In this document: in pieces, positions 44,639 to 55,699 of the stretch
How the letters are laid out: each line of letters begins with the position of its first letter
How positions within the stretch are numbered: position 1 is the first letter of the stretch
Assembly (NCBI RefSeq): GCF_026627505.1
Contig: NZ_JAPNLK010000023.1
Span: 1 to 64,000 of the forward strand
DNA: 64,000 nt
DNA from: Streptomyces sp. H27-H5
GTDB taxonomy: Bacteria > Actinomycetota > Actinomycetes > Streptomycetales > Streptomycetaceae
Direction of reading: 5' to 3'
Position numbers and translations under genes: made by a program
The notes under the pieces: model-generated
What the model was told of the DNA's origin: nothing
Databases searched by the model: none
Seen by the model: only the letters and a program-made list of their open reading frames with translations

Positions 44639-45409
44639 TCAGTTCTCCAGGCCCAGATGCGGGAACTGGGCGAGGAACGGTTCCGCGGTCGCCGCGATCC
44701 CCCGCCCGAACGGTGCGTCGAAGTCCCAGATCAGGAAGAGCAGGAAGGCGATCAGGGCGCTGAACAGCCCCGCCAGCAGCATCTCGCGGAACGAGCGCCG
44801 GATCTGGAGGGTGAAGATCAGCCCGACCGTCACCAGTGCGCCGGCGATCAGCCCGAACCACACCACTCCGGGCATGGTGGCGCCGGCGCTCTGGCCGCGG
44901 GCGTTGCGGGCGTCGTCCACGAGCGCGACCTGGTCGACCAGTGGCTGGTAGGCCTGCCCCTCGTGGTTGGTCCGCGGCTCGTAGTCGGTCACGTCCCGGC
45001 GGATGCGCTCCAACAACTCTGCGCTCTGATCGGTGAGTTCACCCTTCTCCGCCATCTGCGTCCACTCCGTGTCGACCACGTGCGTCACATACGCGTCGAC
45101 GTCGGAGCGGATCTTCTTGCGGATGTCCGCCGGATAGACCTCGGATCGGACGCTGATCTCGTGCAGGGCCTGCGATTCCTGGCGCACGTATTCCTGGGCG
45201 GCCCCGCGGCCCTCCCAGACGCCCGCGATCGCCAGGCCCAGGACGATCGCGTAGATCACCCCGATCATCATCGTCATGTACTCGATGACGTCCGGGGTCT
45301 CGTTCGGATCGTCGTCGTCGCCGATCCGCCGGTGATTGAAGAAGGCGATGGACAGCACCACGGCACAGGCCGCTGCCATCGCGAGGGACAGGACGAGCCA
45401 TTCCGACAA
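44639..45409 (-). CDS. DUF4239 membrane protein
   Basis: A 256-residue protein with the DUF4239 layout: two N-terminal helices (about 3-22 and 44-64), a soluble loop (70-185) and two C-terminal helices (about 190-235). The region between the first helices is acidic (IGDDDDPNETPDVIEYMTMM). Family members resemble bestrophin-type channels in size, but no function is proved. The start is TTG at 45409, with GGAG five bases before; this frame has no ATG or GTG nearer. It is 42 bp after the His/Pro-rich gene on the same strand and likely in one operon. Confidence 0.8.
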   Translation of the reverse strand: MSEWLVLSLAMAAACAVVLSIAFFNHRRIGDDDDPNETPDVIEYMTMMIGVIYAIVLGLAIAGVWEGRGAAQEYVRQESQALHEISVRSEVYPADIRKKIRSDVDAYVTHVVDTEWTQMAEKGELTDQSAELLERIRRDVTDYEPRTNHEGQAYQPLVDQVALVDDARNARGQSAGATMPGVVWFGLIAGALVTVGLIFTLQIRRSFREMLLAGLFSALIAFLLFLIWDFDAPFGRGIAATAEPFLAQFPHLGLEN

Positions 45410-45451
45410 GAAGACTCCAAGACGAGGGGTAGGGAAAGGATCGAGAGCGGG

Positions 45452-46201
45452 TCAGCGCGGGCGCAGCGCGACGATCGCGAGCACCGCGGGAGCCGCGGTC
45501 ATGAGGGTGAAGGTGACCGGCGAGATGTGGTGCTCGACCGGCTTGCGGGTCGCCGCGTGGTAGCTCGGCCGGGCCACGACCTTGGGCGGCGCGGGCGGTG
45601 GGGTCACCACGGGGGTGGGCGCCGGCTCCGGTGCGGGCTTCGGCGCAGCGACCGGCGGCTTGTGGACCACGAGGACCGGCGCCGCGGGTGCCGCCGGCTT
45701 GGGCACGGGCTTGGGGGCGGGCTTCGGCGCCGGCTTGGGGGCCGGCTTCGGCGGCGCGGGAGGCGGCGGGGTGGGCTTGGGCTTCGGTGGCGGGGTGGGC
45801 TTCGGCGGGGTGGGCGTCGGCGTGGGAGTCGGCTTCGGTGGGCACGGTGGGGGAGGCGGCGGCGGGCAGTGGTGCCCGCCGTGATGACCTCCGCCGTGGT
45901 GCCCACCGTGGTGCCCGCCGTGGCCGTGACCATGGCCACGGCCGTTTCCGCGGTCGGCTCCCTCGCTGTTCCCCTGGTCGTTTCCGCGGCCGACGACGTG
46001 GCTGTTTTCGTGATGTACGCCACCTCGGCCGGCTCCGCCCCCGCCCTTGCCGGCGGCCGCGAGCACCCGGACGGCGCTCGCGCCGTCCCCGGTGTCGATC
46101 GTCGCGTAGGCGCGGCTATCGGCCACGGCCGGCGTGGCGGACAAGGCCGCCCACAGCAGGACCGGGACCGCCAGCAGGCGCCGGGCACAGGCTCTGTTCA
46201 C
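45452..46201 (-). CDS. Exported His/Pro-rich surface protein
   Basis: A 249-residue protein (GTG 46201; a longer form starts at 46234). The signal ends at TPAVA. A Gly/Asn/Arg-rich region (50-90) leads into GHGHGHGGHHGGHHGGGHHG, a histidine cluster fit to bind metals such as zinc, copper or nickel. Then come a short Cys-Pro run, long Pro-Lys-Ala repeats (PKPAPKPAPKP) typical of wall-spanning stalks, and a C-terminal hydrophobic helix (about 227-246). The design is a metal-binding head on a wall-crossing stalk held in the membrane. The head-tail order is seen; the metal role is inferred. Followed closely by the DUF4239 gene. Confidence 0.7.
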   Translation of the reverse strand: MNRACARRLLAVPVLLWAALSATPAVADSRAYATIDTGDGASAVRVLAAAGKGGGGAGRGGVHHENSHVVGRGNDQGNSEGADRGNGRGHGHGHGGHHGGHHGGGHHGGHHCPPPPPPPCPPKPTPTPTPTPPKPTPPPKPKPTPPPPAPPKPAPKPAPKPAPKPVPKPAAPAAPVLVVHKPPVAAPKPAPEPAPTPVVTPPPAPPKVVARPSYHAATRKPVEHHISPVTFTLMTAAPAVLAIVALRPR

Positions 46202-46234
46202 CCCGGGAGCATGGGCCCGCGCGCGCCCGCGCAC

Positions 46235-46529
46235 GTGAAGGTCGGCTCTGGTTCGCCTGAACGGGCGGAGTTCGGACCATAGAGGTTTGAGCCAGTCTTC
46301 GATCGTGTCAGGTTACCCACCGGTCAATTCCCAAAAGGTATTTGTCGGTTTCGCTCAAAGCCCCCGGAGGGACCCGTTCCTGGCTTTGGTGTGTGACCAA
46401 GAACGGATCGCCAATTTCCGCTTTTGCTCGCTCCGTTGGGCAATGATCAGTACATTCGGCTCGGACAGGAGTCCGACCCCCGGGCGGACCCTCGACGGCC
46501 CACGGCACGACTACCGCTTGGAGACCCCG
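46235..46529. other. 295-bp promoter region
   Basis: It contains an AT-richer part (caattcccaaaaggtatttg) at about 46325-46350, likely carrying the promoter of the methyltransferase/GGDEF-EAL pair. A frame extends the methyltransferase upstream through this region, but the amino acids lose family character before about residue 80 of it. Confidence 0.4.
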
Positions 46530-47360
46530 ATGGAGCGCCCCGCCTGGGCCCCGCCAGGCATCGACATATCGGTGCCGAGCGTGTCCCGCATCTACGATTA
46601 CTACCTGGGCGGCTCGCACAATTTCGAGGTCGACCGCCAGGCCGCCCGGCGCGCCATGGAATTCCTGCCGGGCCTCCCCAAGATCATGCAGGCCAACCGG
46701 GCATTCATGCGGCGCGCCGTCCGTCACGCCGTCTCCCAGGGCGTCACCCAGTTCCTCGACATCGGCTCCGGCATCCCGACCTTCGGCAACGTCCACGAGA
46801 TCGCCCGGGCCGCCAGCCCCGAGGCGCGCGTCGTCTACGTCGACCACGACCCGGTGGCCGTCGCGCACAGCCAGGCCGTCCTGGCCGGCGACGAACTCAC
46901 CGGAGTCGTCGCCGCCGACCTGCGCAAGCCGCAGGAGATCCTCGCCGGCCCCGAGGTCACCCGACTGATCGACTTCGAACGCCCGGTCGCACTGCTGCTC
47001 GTCGCCGTCCTGCACTTCATCGAGGACTCCGACGACCCGTACACCGCCGTCGCGCAGCTGCGCGACGCGCTGGGCCCGGGCAGCCTGCTGATCCTCACCC
47101 ACGCCTCGTACGAGGGCATCCCCCTGTCCCAGGAGGTCGCGGGCGGGGCCGTCGGCGTCTACCGGGACATCCGCAACCCGCTCGTGATGCGCGACCACCA
47201 GGAGATCAGCCGCTTCTTCGACGGCTTCGAATGGGTCGAACCGGGCCTCGTCTCCATGCCGGACTGGCACCCCGACCGCGCCGACTCGCCGGCCGACGGC
47301 GACACTCCGGAGGACCCGTACGCCTTCTCGGGCTTCGGCGGCGTGGGACGCAAGGCGTGA
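46530..47360 (+). CDS. SAM-dependent methyltransferase (Methyltransf_19)
   Basis: A 276-residue protein of the PF04672 (DUF574) family, expanded in Streptomyces. The start SVSRIYDYYLGGSHNFEVDR is the family signature, followed by FLDIGSGIPTFGNVHEIA (SAM-binding glycine-rich loop) and VVYVDHDPVAVAHSQA (the acidic ribose-binding end of strand 2). The substrate is unknown. ATG 46530 has GGAG eight bases before; another ATG is at 46443. The stop overlaps the GTG of the c-di-GMP gene by four bases, so both are coupled. Confidence 0.88.
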   Translation: MERPAWAPPGIDISVPSVSRIYDYYLGGSHNFEVDRQAARRAMEFLPGLPKIMQANRAFMRRAVRHAVSQGVTQFLDIGSGIPTFGNVHEIARAASPEARVVYVDHDPVAVAHSQAVLAGDELTGVVAADLRKPQEILAGPEVTRLIDFERPVALLLVAVLHFIEDSDDPYTAVAQLRDALGPGSLLILTHASYEGIPLSQEVAGGAVGVYRDIRNPLVMRDHQEISRFFDGFEWVEPGLVSMPDWHPDRADSPADGDTPEDPYAFSGFGGVGRKA

Positions 47361-49645
47361 GACTCCCGGCTCCGACCCCGCACTCCGCCGGCCCGACCTC
47401 GGCCCTCCAGTCGGGCGCCGGGGTCGGGAAGCACCCGAAGGAACCCCCGAGCGAGGACAACCCGCCGCCCGGCCCGCGCGCGGGCCGGGCGCCCGTGGGA
47501 GAACTGCGCAGCGGACTGGAGGACCGGATCGCGCGCTTCGCGACGATCTGGGGGCGCGCCATCTTCCCGGTCACCGCCACGTCGCTGACCCGGCCCGAGT
47601 TCGAACGACACCTCGTCCCGCTCACCCGCACCCTCACCGAGGCGCTGCACGCGCGACCCTTCGACGCGACCATCGCCCAGCGGGTCGGAGCCGAACTCGT
47701 CGCCGTGCACTGCACCGACCCGGAGGCCCTCGCCGGGACCCTCGGCGTGGTCGAGTCGTACCTCGTCCTGTACTGCGGCCCGGACGGCGCCGGAGTGGAG
47801 GGCACCGAGGAGTACCGGGCCCGCTGCGCCCGGCTCCAGCACGGCATCGCGGCCGGGTTCGCCCGGGCGCTGCGCGAACGCACCCTCAAGGAGCAGGAGG
47901 CCATCGCCCGCTCCGCCCTGACCGCACGCATCGACGCCCAGAAGGCCCTGCACGCCAGCGAGGCACGCTTCCGCGCCGTCTTCGAGGGCGCCGCGATCGG
48001 CATCGGCATCGCGGACCTCCAGGGCAACGTACTGGAGGTCAACGACACCCTCCTGCAGATGTTCGGCGGCCTCGAAGGACACGTCCGGGGCCGCAACGTC
48101 AGCGATTGGGGCCACCCCGACGACACCCCGCACGTCTGGCGGATGTACGGCGAACTGGTGCGCGGCGAGCGCGAGCACTACCGGGTGGAGAAGCCGTACT
48201 ACCGGCACGACGGAACCGTGCTGTGGACCAACCTGACGGTGTCGCTGTTGCGTGACGCCGAGGGACGGCCGCAGTACCAACTGGCCCTCATGGAGGACAC
48301 CACCGAACGCCGGCTGCTGAACCTGCGGCTGCGCTACGAGGCCACCCACGACGCCCTGACCGGCCTGCCCAACCGGACGCTCTTCTTCGAACGCCTGGAA
48401 AAGGCCCTCAACGGGGCCGGCGGCAGCCGATTCGGCCTGTGCTACCTGGACCTCGACGGCTTCAAGGCGGTCAACGACAGCCTCGGACACTCGGCGGGCG
48501 ACCGACTGCTCGTGGAGGTCGCCGACCGGCTGGAGAGCTGCGCGACCGGGCCCGGCGAGGTCGTCGCGCGCCTCGGCGGCGACGAGTTCGTCGCGCTGAC
48601 CACCGGCTCCGACACCGAGGAGAAGGTGACGGAACTCGCGGTCCGCATCCTCTCCGCGCTCTCCACCCCGATCCGGTTGGAAGGGCGGGAGCTGACCGTC
48701 CGGGGCAGCATCGGCATCGTCGAGGGCCCGGCGGGCGAACGCACCCCGGCCGAGGTGCTGCGCAGCGCCGACATCACGATGTACCGGGCCAAGGCGGCCG
48801 GTGGGAACCGCTTCGAGTTCGCCGACGAGGAGGCCGACGCCCGCGCCATCACCCGGCACGGCCTGACCAACGCCCTCCCGGCGGCGCTGGAACGCGGCGA
48901 GTTCTTCATCGAGTACCAGCCGCTGGTGCACATGCACGACGGCAGCGTCCACGGCGCCGAGGCCCTGGTGCGCTGGTCGCACCCGCAGTACGGGGTACTC
49001 GGCCCGGACCGCTTCATCCCGCTGGCCGAGCGGACCGGACTGATCGTGCCCCTCGGCCGCTGGGTCCTGGAGGAGTCCGTCCGGCAGGCCTGCAACTGGC
49101 AGCGCCAGTACGGCGGCTCGGCCCTGCGGATCAACGTCAACCTGTCGCCGACCCAGCTCCATCACCCCGGCCTGGTCGCCGACACCGTGCGGGTCCTGGA
49201 GGCCTCCGGGCTGGCCCCGGGCGCGCTGTGCCTGGAGGTCACCGAGTCGGCCTTGATCGGAGCCGACGACGAACTCCTCGAGCCGCTACGCCGGCTCGCC
49301 GCCCTCGGCGTGGACATCGCCCTCGACGACTTCGGCACCGGCTACTCCAACCTGGCCAACCTGCGCCGCCTCCCGGTCAGCGTCCTGAAGCTGGACCGCT
49401 CCTTCACCCAGGGGATGCAGCACCAGCCGGCCAACCCCGTCGACGTCAAGATCGTGGAGGGGATCGTCGCCCTGGCGCACAGCCTCGAACTCGCCGTGAC
49501 CGTCGAGGGCGTGGAGACCGGGGTCCAGGCCGCCCAGTTGCGCGACCTCGGCTGCGACACCGCGCAGGGCTGGTACTACGCCCGTCCCGGCGCCCCGGAC
49601 CGCATCCACTCGCTCTCCCTCTCGGACGCGGTCCCCACTCCCTGA
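47357..49645 (+). CDS. PAS-GGDEF-EAL c-di-GMP protein
   Basis: A 762-residue soluble protein. Residues about 60-190 form an unnamed helical region (FATIWGRAIFPVTATSLTRP). A PAS domain lies at 205-320 (FRAVFEGAAIGIGIADLQGN). GGDEF follows, with the exact motif at 407-411 (ARLGGDEFVAL). The EAL domain begins about 495 with AEALVRW at 534-540 and the later DDFGTGYSNL. Both catalytic motifs are intact, so it could make or break c-di-GMP. No RxxD inhibitory site is seen. Architecture and N-terminal region recall RmdA of S. coelicolor, a phosphodiesterase affecting development. GTG 47357 overlaps the methyltransferase stop. Confidence 0.88.
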   Translation: MRLPAPTPHSAGPTSALQSGAGVGKHPKEPPSEDNPPPGPRAGRAPVGELRSGLEDRIARFATIWGRAIFPVTATSLTRPEFERHLVPLTRTLTEALHARPFDATIAQRVGAELVAVHCTDPEALAGTLGVVESYLVLYCGPDGAGVEGTEEYRARCARLQHGIAAGFARALRERTLKEQEAIARSALTARIDAQKALHASEARFRAVFEGAAIGIGIADLQGNVLEVNDTLLQMFGGLEGHVRGRNVSDWGHPDDTPHVWRMYGELVRGEREHYRVEKPYYRHDGTVLWTNLTVSLLRDAEGRPQYQLALMEDTTERRLLNLRLRYEATHDALTGLPNRTLFFERLEKALNGAGGSRFGLCYLDLDGFKAVNDSLGHSAGDRLLVEVADRLESCATGPGEVVARLGGDEFVALTTGSDTEEKVTELAVRILSALSTPIRLEGRELTVRGSIGIVEGPAGERTPAEVLRSADITMYRAKAAGGNRFEFADEEADARAITRHGLTNALPAALERGEFFIEYQPLVHMHDGSVHGAEALVRWSHPQYGVLGPDRFIPLAERTGLIVPLGRWVLEESVRQACNWQRQYGGSALRINVNLSPTQLHHPGLVADTVRVLEASGLAPGALCLEVTESALIGADDELLEPLRRLAALGVDIALDDFGTGYSNLANLRRLPVSVLKLDRSFTQGMQHQPANPVDVKIVEGIVALAHSLELAVTVEGVETGVQAAQLRDLGCDTAQGWYYARPGAPDRIHSLSLSDAVPTP

Positions 49646-49951
49646 CGCCACCTTCCTGACGCCCGCGGCGCCGCCCCGGCCCGGGTGTCCCGGCGGCGGT
49701 GTGGGGCGGTGTTCGGCGTGCCGGCCGTGCCGCGCGCGTCGCCCGTGTTCAGCGGTGGGGGCGGTGCGGCGAACCTGCGAGGCTGCGGTCACGGTTCGGG
49801 TGGGTGGTATGGGGAGCGTCGCCGGGGTGCCGTTTCCGGTCGGGCGTGCGGTGCGAATGAGCGCCGCGGGGCCGCCGTCCCGGTTCGGGTGCCGGCCGGG
49901 CGTGAGCGGGACACGACCGCCGGGGGCGCCCCCGGCGGGTCGCGGGGGAGG
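49646..49951. other. 306-bp region between convergent genes
   Basis: Nothing coding is supported. It is very GC-rich with no clear hairpin that I can defend. Confidence 0.4.
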
Positions 49952-51028
49952 TCAGCCCCGTCCGGACTCTGTACCGTTGCCCGCCGTGCGCACCGCGGCC
50001 AGCACCCGTCGGTGCCGTCGGACGGTCTCGGTCAAGACCTCGGCGGCCGCCGGAAGCCGCTCGGCCTCGTACGCGCCGAGAGCCGCCTCCCGGACGGGCC
50101 CGGTCTCTTCGCCGAGCGCCGCGGCCAGTGTTCGCGCCAGGGCCGCCGCGTCCTGGATCCCGGTGTTCATGCCCAGCCCTCCGGCGATCGGTTGGACGTG
50201 GGCCGCGTCTCCCGCGAGGAAGACCCGGCCCTCGCGTATCCGGGCCGCCATGCGGACGTTGACCCGCCAGGTCGACAGCCAGGTGGCTTTCCCGAGTCGT
50301 ATCCCCGGCATCCGGGCGTGCCGGTCGAACAGTCGCTGAAAGCTCTCCAGTGAGGGCGGCAGTGGCCGGCCGTGCTCGTCGCGCTCCCGGGAGGCCTGGA
50401 GTTGGAAGGTGTCCGTCCCTGGTATCGGGCAGAGCAACATGACCCCGCCGTCCGAGGTGAACCACTGGTGCCAGACGTCCCGCCCCAGCCCCGGCGCCGT
50501 CACGTCCCCGACCACCATCGCCTCGTCCTCCTCGCTCGTCCCCTCGAAGGCGATCCCGAGGAGCGTGCGGGTCGTGCTGTGTCCGCCTTCGCATCCCGCA
50601 AGGTACCCGGCTCGGATGACCCGGCCATCGGCCAACTCCGCGTCGATCCCGGTGGAGTCCTGGCGCACGTCCGCGAGTGTGGCTCCGTACTCGACGTGCA
50701 CACCGAACTGGGCAAGCCGGTCGCGCAGCACCGCCTCGATCTGCCACTGGGCCAGGAACAGGAAGTCGGGGACGGGGGTGTCATTGACATGGGCGCCGTC
50801 GAAGTACTTGCGGAACGTCAGGTCCGGGATGCCGACGGCCGCCAGTCGCCCGGCGACGCCGAGGTCCGTCAAGACCTTGAGGCCGTCCTGGTTCAGGGAC
50901 TTGCCGCGGGACTCGCGGTGCGGCGAGGCGCGCTGGTCGATGACGCGCACGGTGACGCCGCGGCGTGCCAGGTCGCAGGCGAGCGTCAGGCCGGTGGGGC
51001 CGGAACCCGCAATCAGAACGTCGGTCAT
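49952..51028 (-). CDS. FAD-dependent monooxygenase (PHBH/UbiH-like)
   Basis: A 358-residue flavoprotein. LIAGSGPTGLTLACDLARRG is the FAD dinucleotide motif at the N-terminus, then the RESRGKSLN segment. The DG-like motif appears as AGYLAGCEGGHSTTR, and RVFLAGDAAHVQPIAGGLGM is the second FAD motif (GD). These are hallmarks of aromatic-ring hydroxylases that use NAD(P)H and oxygen. It is shorter than the 500-residue polyketide hydroxylases, ending after the substrate domain. ATG 51028 follows GAGAGG. It is divergent from a TetR gene with a palindrome between, so the substrate is probably also the TetR ligand. Confidence 0.88.
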   Translation of the reverse strand: MTDVLIAGSGPTGLTLACDLARRGVTVRVIDQRASPHRESRGKSLNQDGLKVLTDLGVAGRLAAVGIPDLTFRKYFDGAHVNDTPVPDFLFLAQWQIEAVLRDRLAQFGVHVEYGATLADVRQDSTGIDAELADGRVIRAGYLAGCEGGHSTTRTLLGIAFEGTSEEDEAMVVGDVTAPGLGRDVWHQWFTSDGGVMLLCPIPGTDTFQLQASRERDEHGRPLPPSLESFQRLFDRHARMPGIRLGKATWLSTWRVNVRMAARIREGRVFLAGDAAHVQPIAGGLGMNTGIQDAAALARTLAAALGEETGPVREAALGAYEAERLPAAAEVLTETVRRHRRVLAAVRTAGNGTESGRG

Positions 51029-51095
51029 CGGATGTCCTCTCGTCGCCAATTCTCGTCGATGACTCAAGGAAAGCGGATCCGGAAGGAAAATGCAA

Positions 51096-51117
51096 CCCGG
51101 TCAAATATTTGACTCGG
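51096..51117. promoter_or_regulatory. TetR operator candidate
   Basis: The core GTCAAATATTTGAC (51100-51113) is a perfect 14-bp palindrome, flanked by CC on one side and CGG nearby on the other. It lies between the divergent monooxygenase and TetR genes, 28 bases before the TetR ATG. AT-rich and symmetrical, it is a strong operator candidate for both promoters. Confidence 0.75.
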
Positions 51118-51144
51118 TCACGTCTTGTGTGTACGGTGTGTGAC

Positions 51145-51786
51145 ATGGAAAATACGACAGGGCTCCGTGAGAGCAAGAAACTACGAACGCGTCACCGGCT
51201 GGCGGCCACGGCGCTGGAACTCTTCCTGGAACGAGGCTTCGACGCCGTTTCGGTGGCGGATGTCGCCGCTGCGGCCGAGGTCTCCAAACCCACCCTGTTC
51301 CGGTACTTCCCGAGCAAGGAGGATCTGATCCTCGATCGCTTCGCGGACCACCAGGACGAGGCGGCGCGCATCGTGCGCGACCGGGAAAGTGGGCAGACCC
51401 CGGGGGGTGCGCTCCATGCGCACTTCCTGGCGGGCCTCGCGAAACGGGACCCGATCACCGGCCTCTGCGATCATCCGAACGTCCTGGCGTTCCAGGAGCT
51501 GCTGTACTCCACGGCGAGCCTGGAGGGCCGCATGGCCCACTACACGACCCGTGAGGTGGAACTGCTCGCGGAAGTCCTGGAGGCGGAGTCCGTCGCCCCG
51601 CTCGCCGCTCGCATGGCGGCCACGCACCTGGTGGCGGTACGTCAGGGGCTGGGCAGGGCGAACTGGGCTCGCATCGCCTCGGGCGTGAGCGCGGACGACG
51701 CCTACGCGGCAGCCGTCACCGAAGCCGACCAGGCCTTCGGGATGCTGGCCGAAGGGCTCGACGCGAACCTGTCCAGACGTTCCTGA
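51145..51786 (+). CDS. TetR-family regulator
   Basis: A 213-residue regulator. HTH domain at 10-60: RTRHRLAATALELFLERGFD, SVADVAAAAEVSKPTLFRYF, PSKEDLILD. The rest (70-213) is a helical ligand-binding domain with a TetR_C-like end (AARMAATHLVAVRQGLGRAN). It starts at ATG 51145. Its divergent neighbour is a monooxygenase, and the palindrome between them is the likely operator. Typical action would be repression released by the monooxygenase substrate. Confidence 0.9.
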   Translation: MENTTGLRESKKLRTRHRLAATALELFLERGFDAVSVADVAAAAEVSKPTLFRYFPSKEDLILDRFADHQDEAARIVRDRESGQTPGGALHAHFLAGLAKRDPITGLCDHPNVLAFQELLYSTASLEGRMAHYTTREVELLAEVLEAESVAPLAARMAATHLVAVRQGLGRANWARIASGVSADDAYAAAVTEADQAFGMLAEGLDANLSRRS

Positions 51787-52054
51787 ACGAGCCGGTCGCG
51801 GCCCGCGCCCTCCGGGTTCCAGGTTCGGCGCTCCGGGTCCGAGGTTCCGGCCCCCGGCCGCCGGTCGCAGCTTGCCCGTGCGCTGGACGGTCCCCGCAGC
51901 CGCAGCCCACACCGCCCTGCGACCCGCATCGCCCCGAGCCCGCCACCGCGCATCGAGCCCGCCCGCCCACTGGATGCCCCGCAGCCCCGCAGCCCCGCCG
52001 CCCCCGCATCGGATCCGCCCCACCCCTCCCCCCGCAGCCCCCGCAGCGGTCCGG

Positions 52055-52936
52055 TCAGTGCACCAGCAGCATGCGCTTGAGTTCCCGAGCCGCGCGGGGC
52101 GGGGCGACGTCCGTGCGGTGGGCCAGTGCGATCGTGCGGCGCAGGGGGGAGCCGGCCAGCGGGGTGGCGCGGAGGCCGGGGCCGCCGTGGGCGACCACCA
52201 TGGCCGGGACCACCGCGAGGCCCAGGCCGGCGCGGACGAAGCCGAGCACCGCGTCCATCTCGCCGCCCTCCACCGTGAACACCGGCTCGAAGCCCGCCGC
52301 CCGGCAGGCCGCCACCGTCAGATCGCGCAGGTCGTAGCCGTGTCGGAACATCACCATCGGTTCGTCCCGCAAGGCGGAGATCGTCAGCGGGCCGCCTCCC
52401 GCCGGCGGCGGAAGGGCGGCCGAGGAGACCACCACCAGGTCCTCCGTCAACAACTCCACAGTGGTCAGGGCAGGTGCCGACGGCGGCAGCGGCAGCGAGA
52501 CGAGGGCCAGGTCCAAGACCCCCCGCGCCAGCTCCCGCACGAGGTCCAGTGACCCGCTCTCCTCGATCAGCAGCTCGATCCCGGGGTGGGCGGAGTGGAA
52601 GGCCCGCAGCACGCCCGGCAGCAGCCCCGTGCACACGCTCGGCGTGGCTCCGAGTCGCACCCGCCCGCGCCGCAGCTGCGCCAGTTCCTGTACCTCCAGC
52701 CGCGCCGTGTCGGCGTCCGCGAGGATGCGTCGGGCCAGCGGCAGCAGGGCCTCGCCCGCGTCGGTGAGCGCGATGTTGCCGCGCGCCCGGCTGAAGAGTT
52801 CCGCGCCCAGCTCCCTTTCGAGCGCTTTGATCTGCTGGGACAGCGAAGGCTGCGCCACGTGTTCACGCTCTGCCGCGCGGGTGAAATGCCGGGTCTCGGC
52901 AACGGCCACGAAGTACACGAGCTGCTGGAACTGCAT
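52055..52936 (-). CDS. LysR-family regulator next to sdh
   Basis: A 293-residue LysR protein. HTH at 1-60 (FQQLVYFVAVAETRHFTRAA, AQPSLSQQIKALERELGAEL), effector domain 90-290. It is divergent from sdhCAB, with 94 bp between, containing a perfect 15-bp palindrome 21 bases before its own start. The usual inference is that it controls sdhCAB and itself. Nothing in the sequence names the effector; an organic acid would fit. Confidence 0.9.
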   Translation of the reverse strand: MQFQQLVYFVAVAETRHFTRAAEREHVAQPSLSQQIKALERELGAELFSRARGNIALTDAGEALLPLARRILADADTARLEVQELAQLRRGRVRLGATPSVCTGLLPGVLRAFHSAHPGIELLIEESGSLDLVRELARGVLDLALVSLPLPPSAPALTTVELLTEDLVVVSSAALPPPAGGGPLTISALRDEPMVMFRHGYDLRDLTVAACRAAGFEPVFTVEGGEMDAVLGFVRAGLGLAVVPAMVVAHGGPGLRATPLAGSPLRRTIALAHRTDVAPPRAARELKRMLLVH

Positions 52937-52956
52937 CGTGCCAGCGTAGCCCTTGT

Positions 52957-52971
52957 ATAGGGAATCCCTAT
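52957..52971. promoter_or_regulatory. LysR-type binding site in the sdh promoter
   Basis: ATAGGGAATCCCTAT is a perfect palindrome (6+3+6) of the T-N11-A type preferred by LysR proteins. It lies between the divergent LysR and sdhC genes. Confidence 0.75.
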
Positions 52972-53030
52972 CGACATCAGCTTCACCATGTCTTGGACCT
53001 TTCGGGACCTTCGTCCCTACCGTCGATGTC

Positions 53031-53735
53031 ATGGCATTGGCAACCCGGACGGATCGACGGCCGTCCACCTCGCGCACGCTCTGGGACTCCACCGTCGGCA
53101 AGAAGTCCGTGATGGCGGTCTCCGGCCTGATCATGCTCGGCTACCTCGTCGTCCACATGCTCGGCAACCTCAAGATCTTCTTCGGCGCGGACGAATTCAA
53201 CGGCTACGCCCACTGGCTGCGCACGCTCGGCTCCCCGTTCCTGCACCACGAGTGGGCCCTGTGGATCGTCCGCCTCGTGCTGGTCGCCGCCGTCGTGGCC
53301 CACGGGGTCTGCGCGTACCAGCTCAGCCGCCGCGACATCAAGGCACGCCCGGTGAAGTACGCCCACAAGCGGCGGCGCGCGAGCTATGCCACCCGCACCA
53401 TGCGGTGGGGCGGGATCATCCTCGCCCTGTTCATCGTCTGGCACCTCCTCGACCTCACCACGCTCACCGTCAACGAGCGCGCCTGGGCCGGCCACCCGTA
53501 CGAGAACGTGCTGTCCACCTTCTCCACCTGGTACGGCAACACCATCTACATCGTGGCGATGGCGGCCCTCGGCCTGCACGTCCGCCACGGCTTCTGGAGC
53601 GCCGCCCAGACCCTCGGCGCCGGCAACGCCCGGCGTGACCGGGCCCTGAAGATCCTGGCCGACGCCCTGGCCCTCGTCCTCTTCGCGGGCTTCGTGTCCG
53701 TCCCCGTCGCCGTCATGACCGGAGTGGTGAGCTGA
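53031..53735 (+). CDS. sdhC: Succinate dehydrogenase/fumarate reductase cytochrome b subunit
   Basis: A 234-residue membrane subunit with five helices, the single-polypeptide anchor type found in actinobacterial Sdh1. Histidines within or at the ends of helices ([36 protein letters not shown]) are candidates for heme and quinone sites. It anchors SdhA and SdhB and passes electrons to menaquinone. ATG 53031. It leads an operon: sdhA begins three bases after its stop. Confidence 0.9.
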   Translation: MALATRTDRRPSTSRTLWDSTVGKKSVMAVSGLIMLGYLVVHMLGNLKIFFGADEFNGYAHWLRTLGSPFLHHEWALWIVRLVLVAAVVAHGVCAYQLSRRDIKARPVKYAHKRRRASYATRTMRWGGIILALFIVWHLLDLTTLTVNERAWAGHPYENVLSTFSTWYGNTIYIVAMAALGLHVRHGFWSAAQTLGAGNARRDRALKILADALALVLFAGFVSVPVAVMTGVVS

Positions 53736-53737
53736 CC

Positions 53738-55695
<1,958 letters not shown>

Positions 55696-55699
<4 letters not shown>

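Noticed and set aside
45582..45884. A glycine-rich plus-strand frame of 100 codons
   Set aside because: It is the complement of the Pro/Lys/Ala repeats of the surface protein on the other strand.
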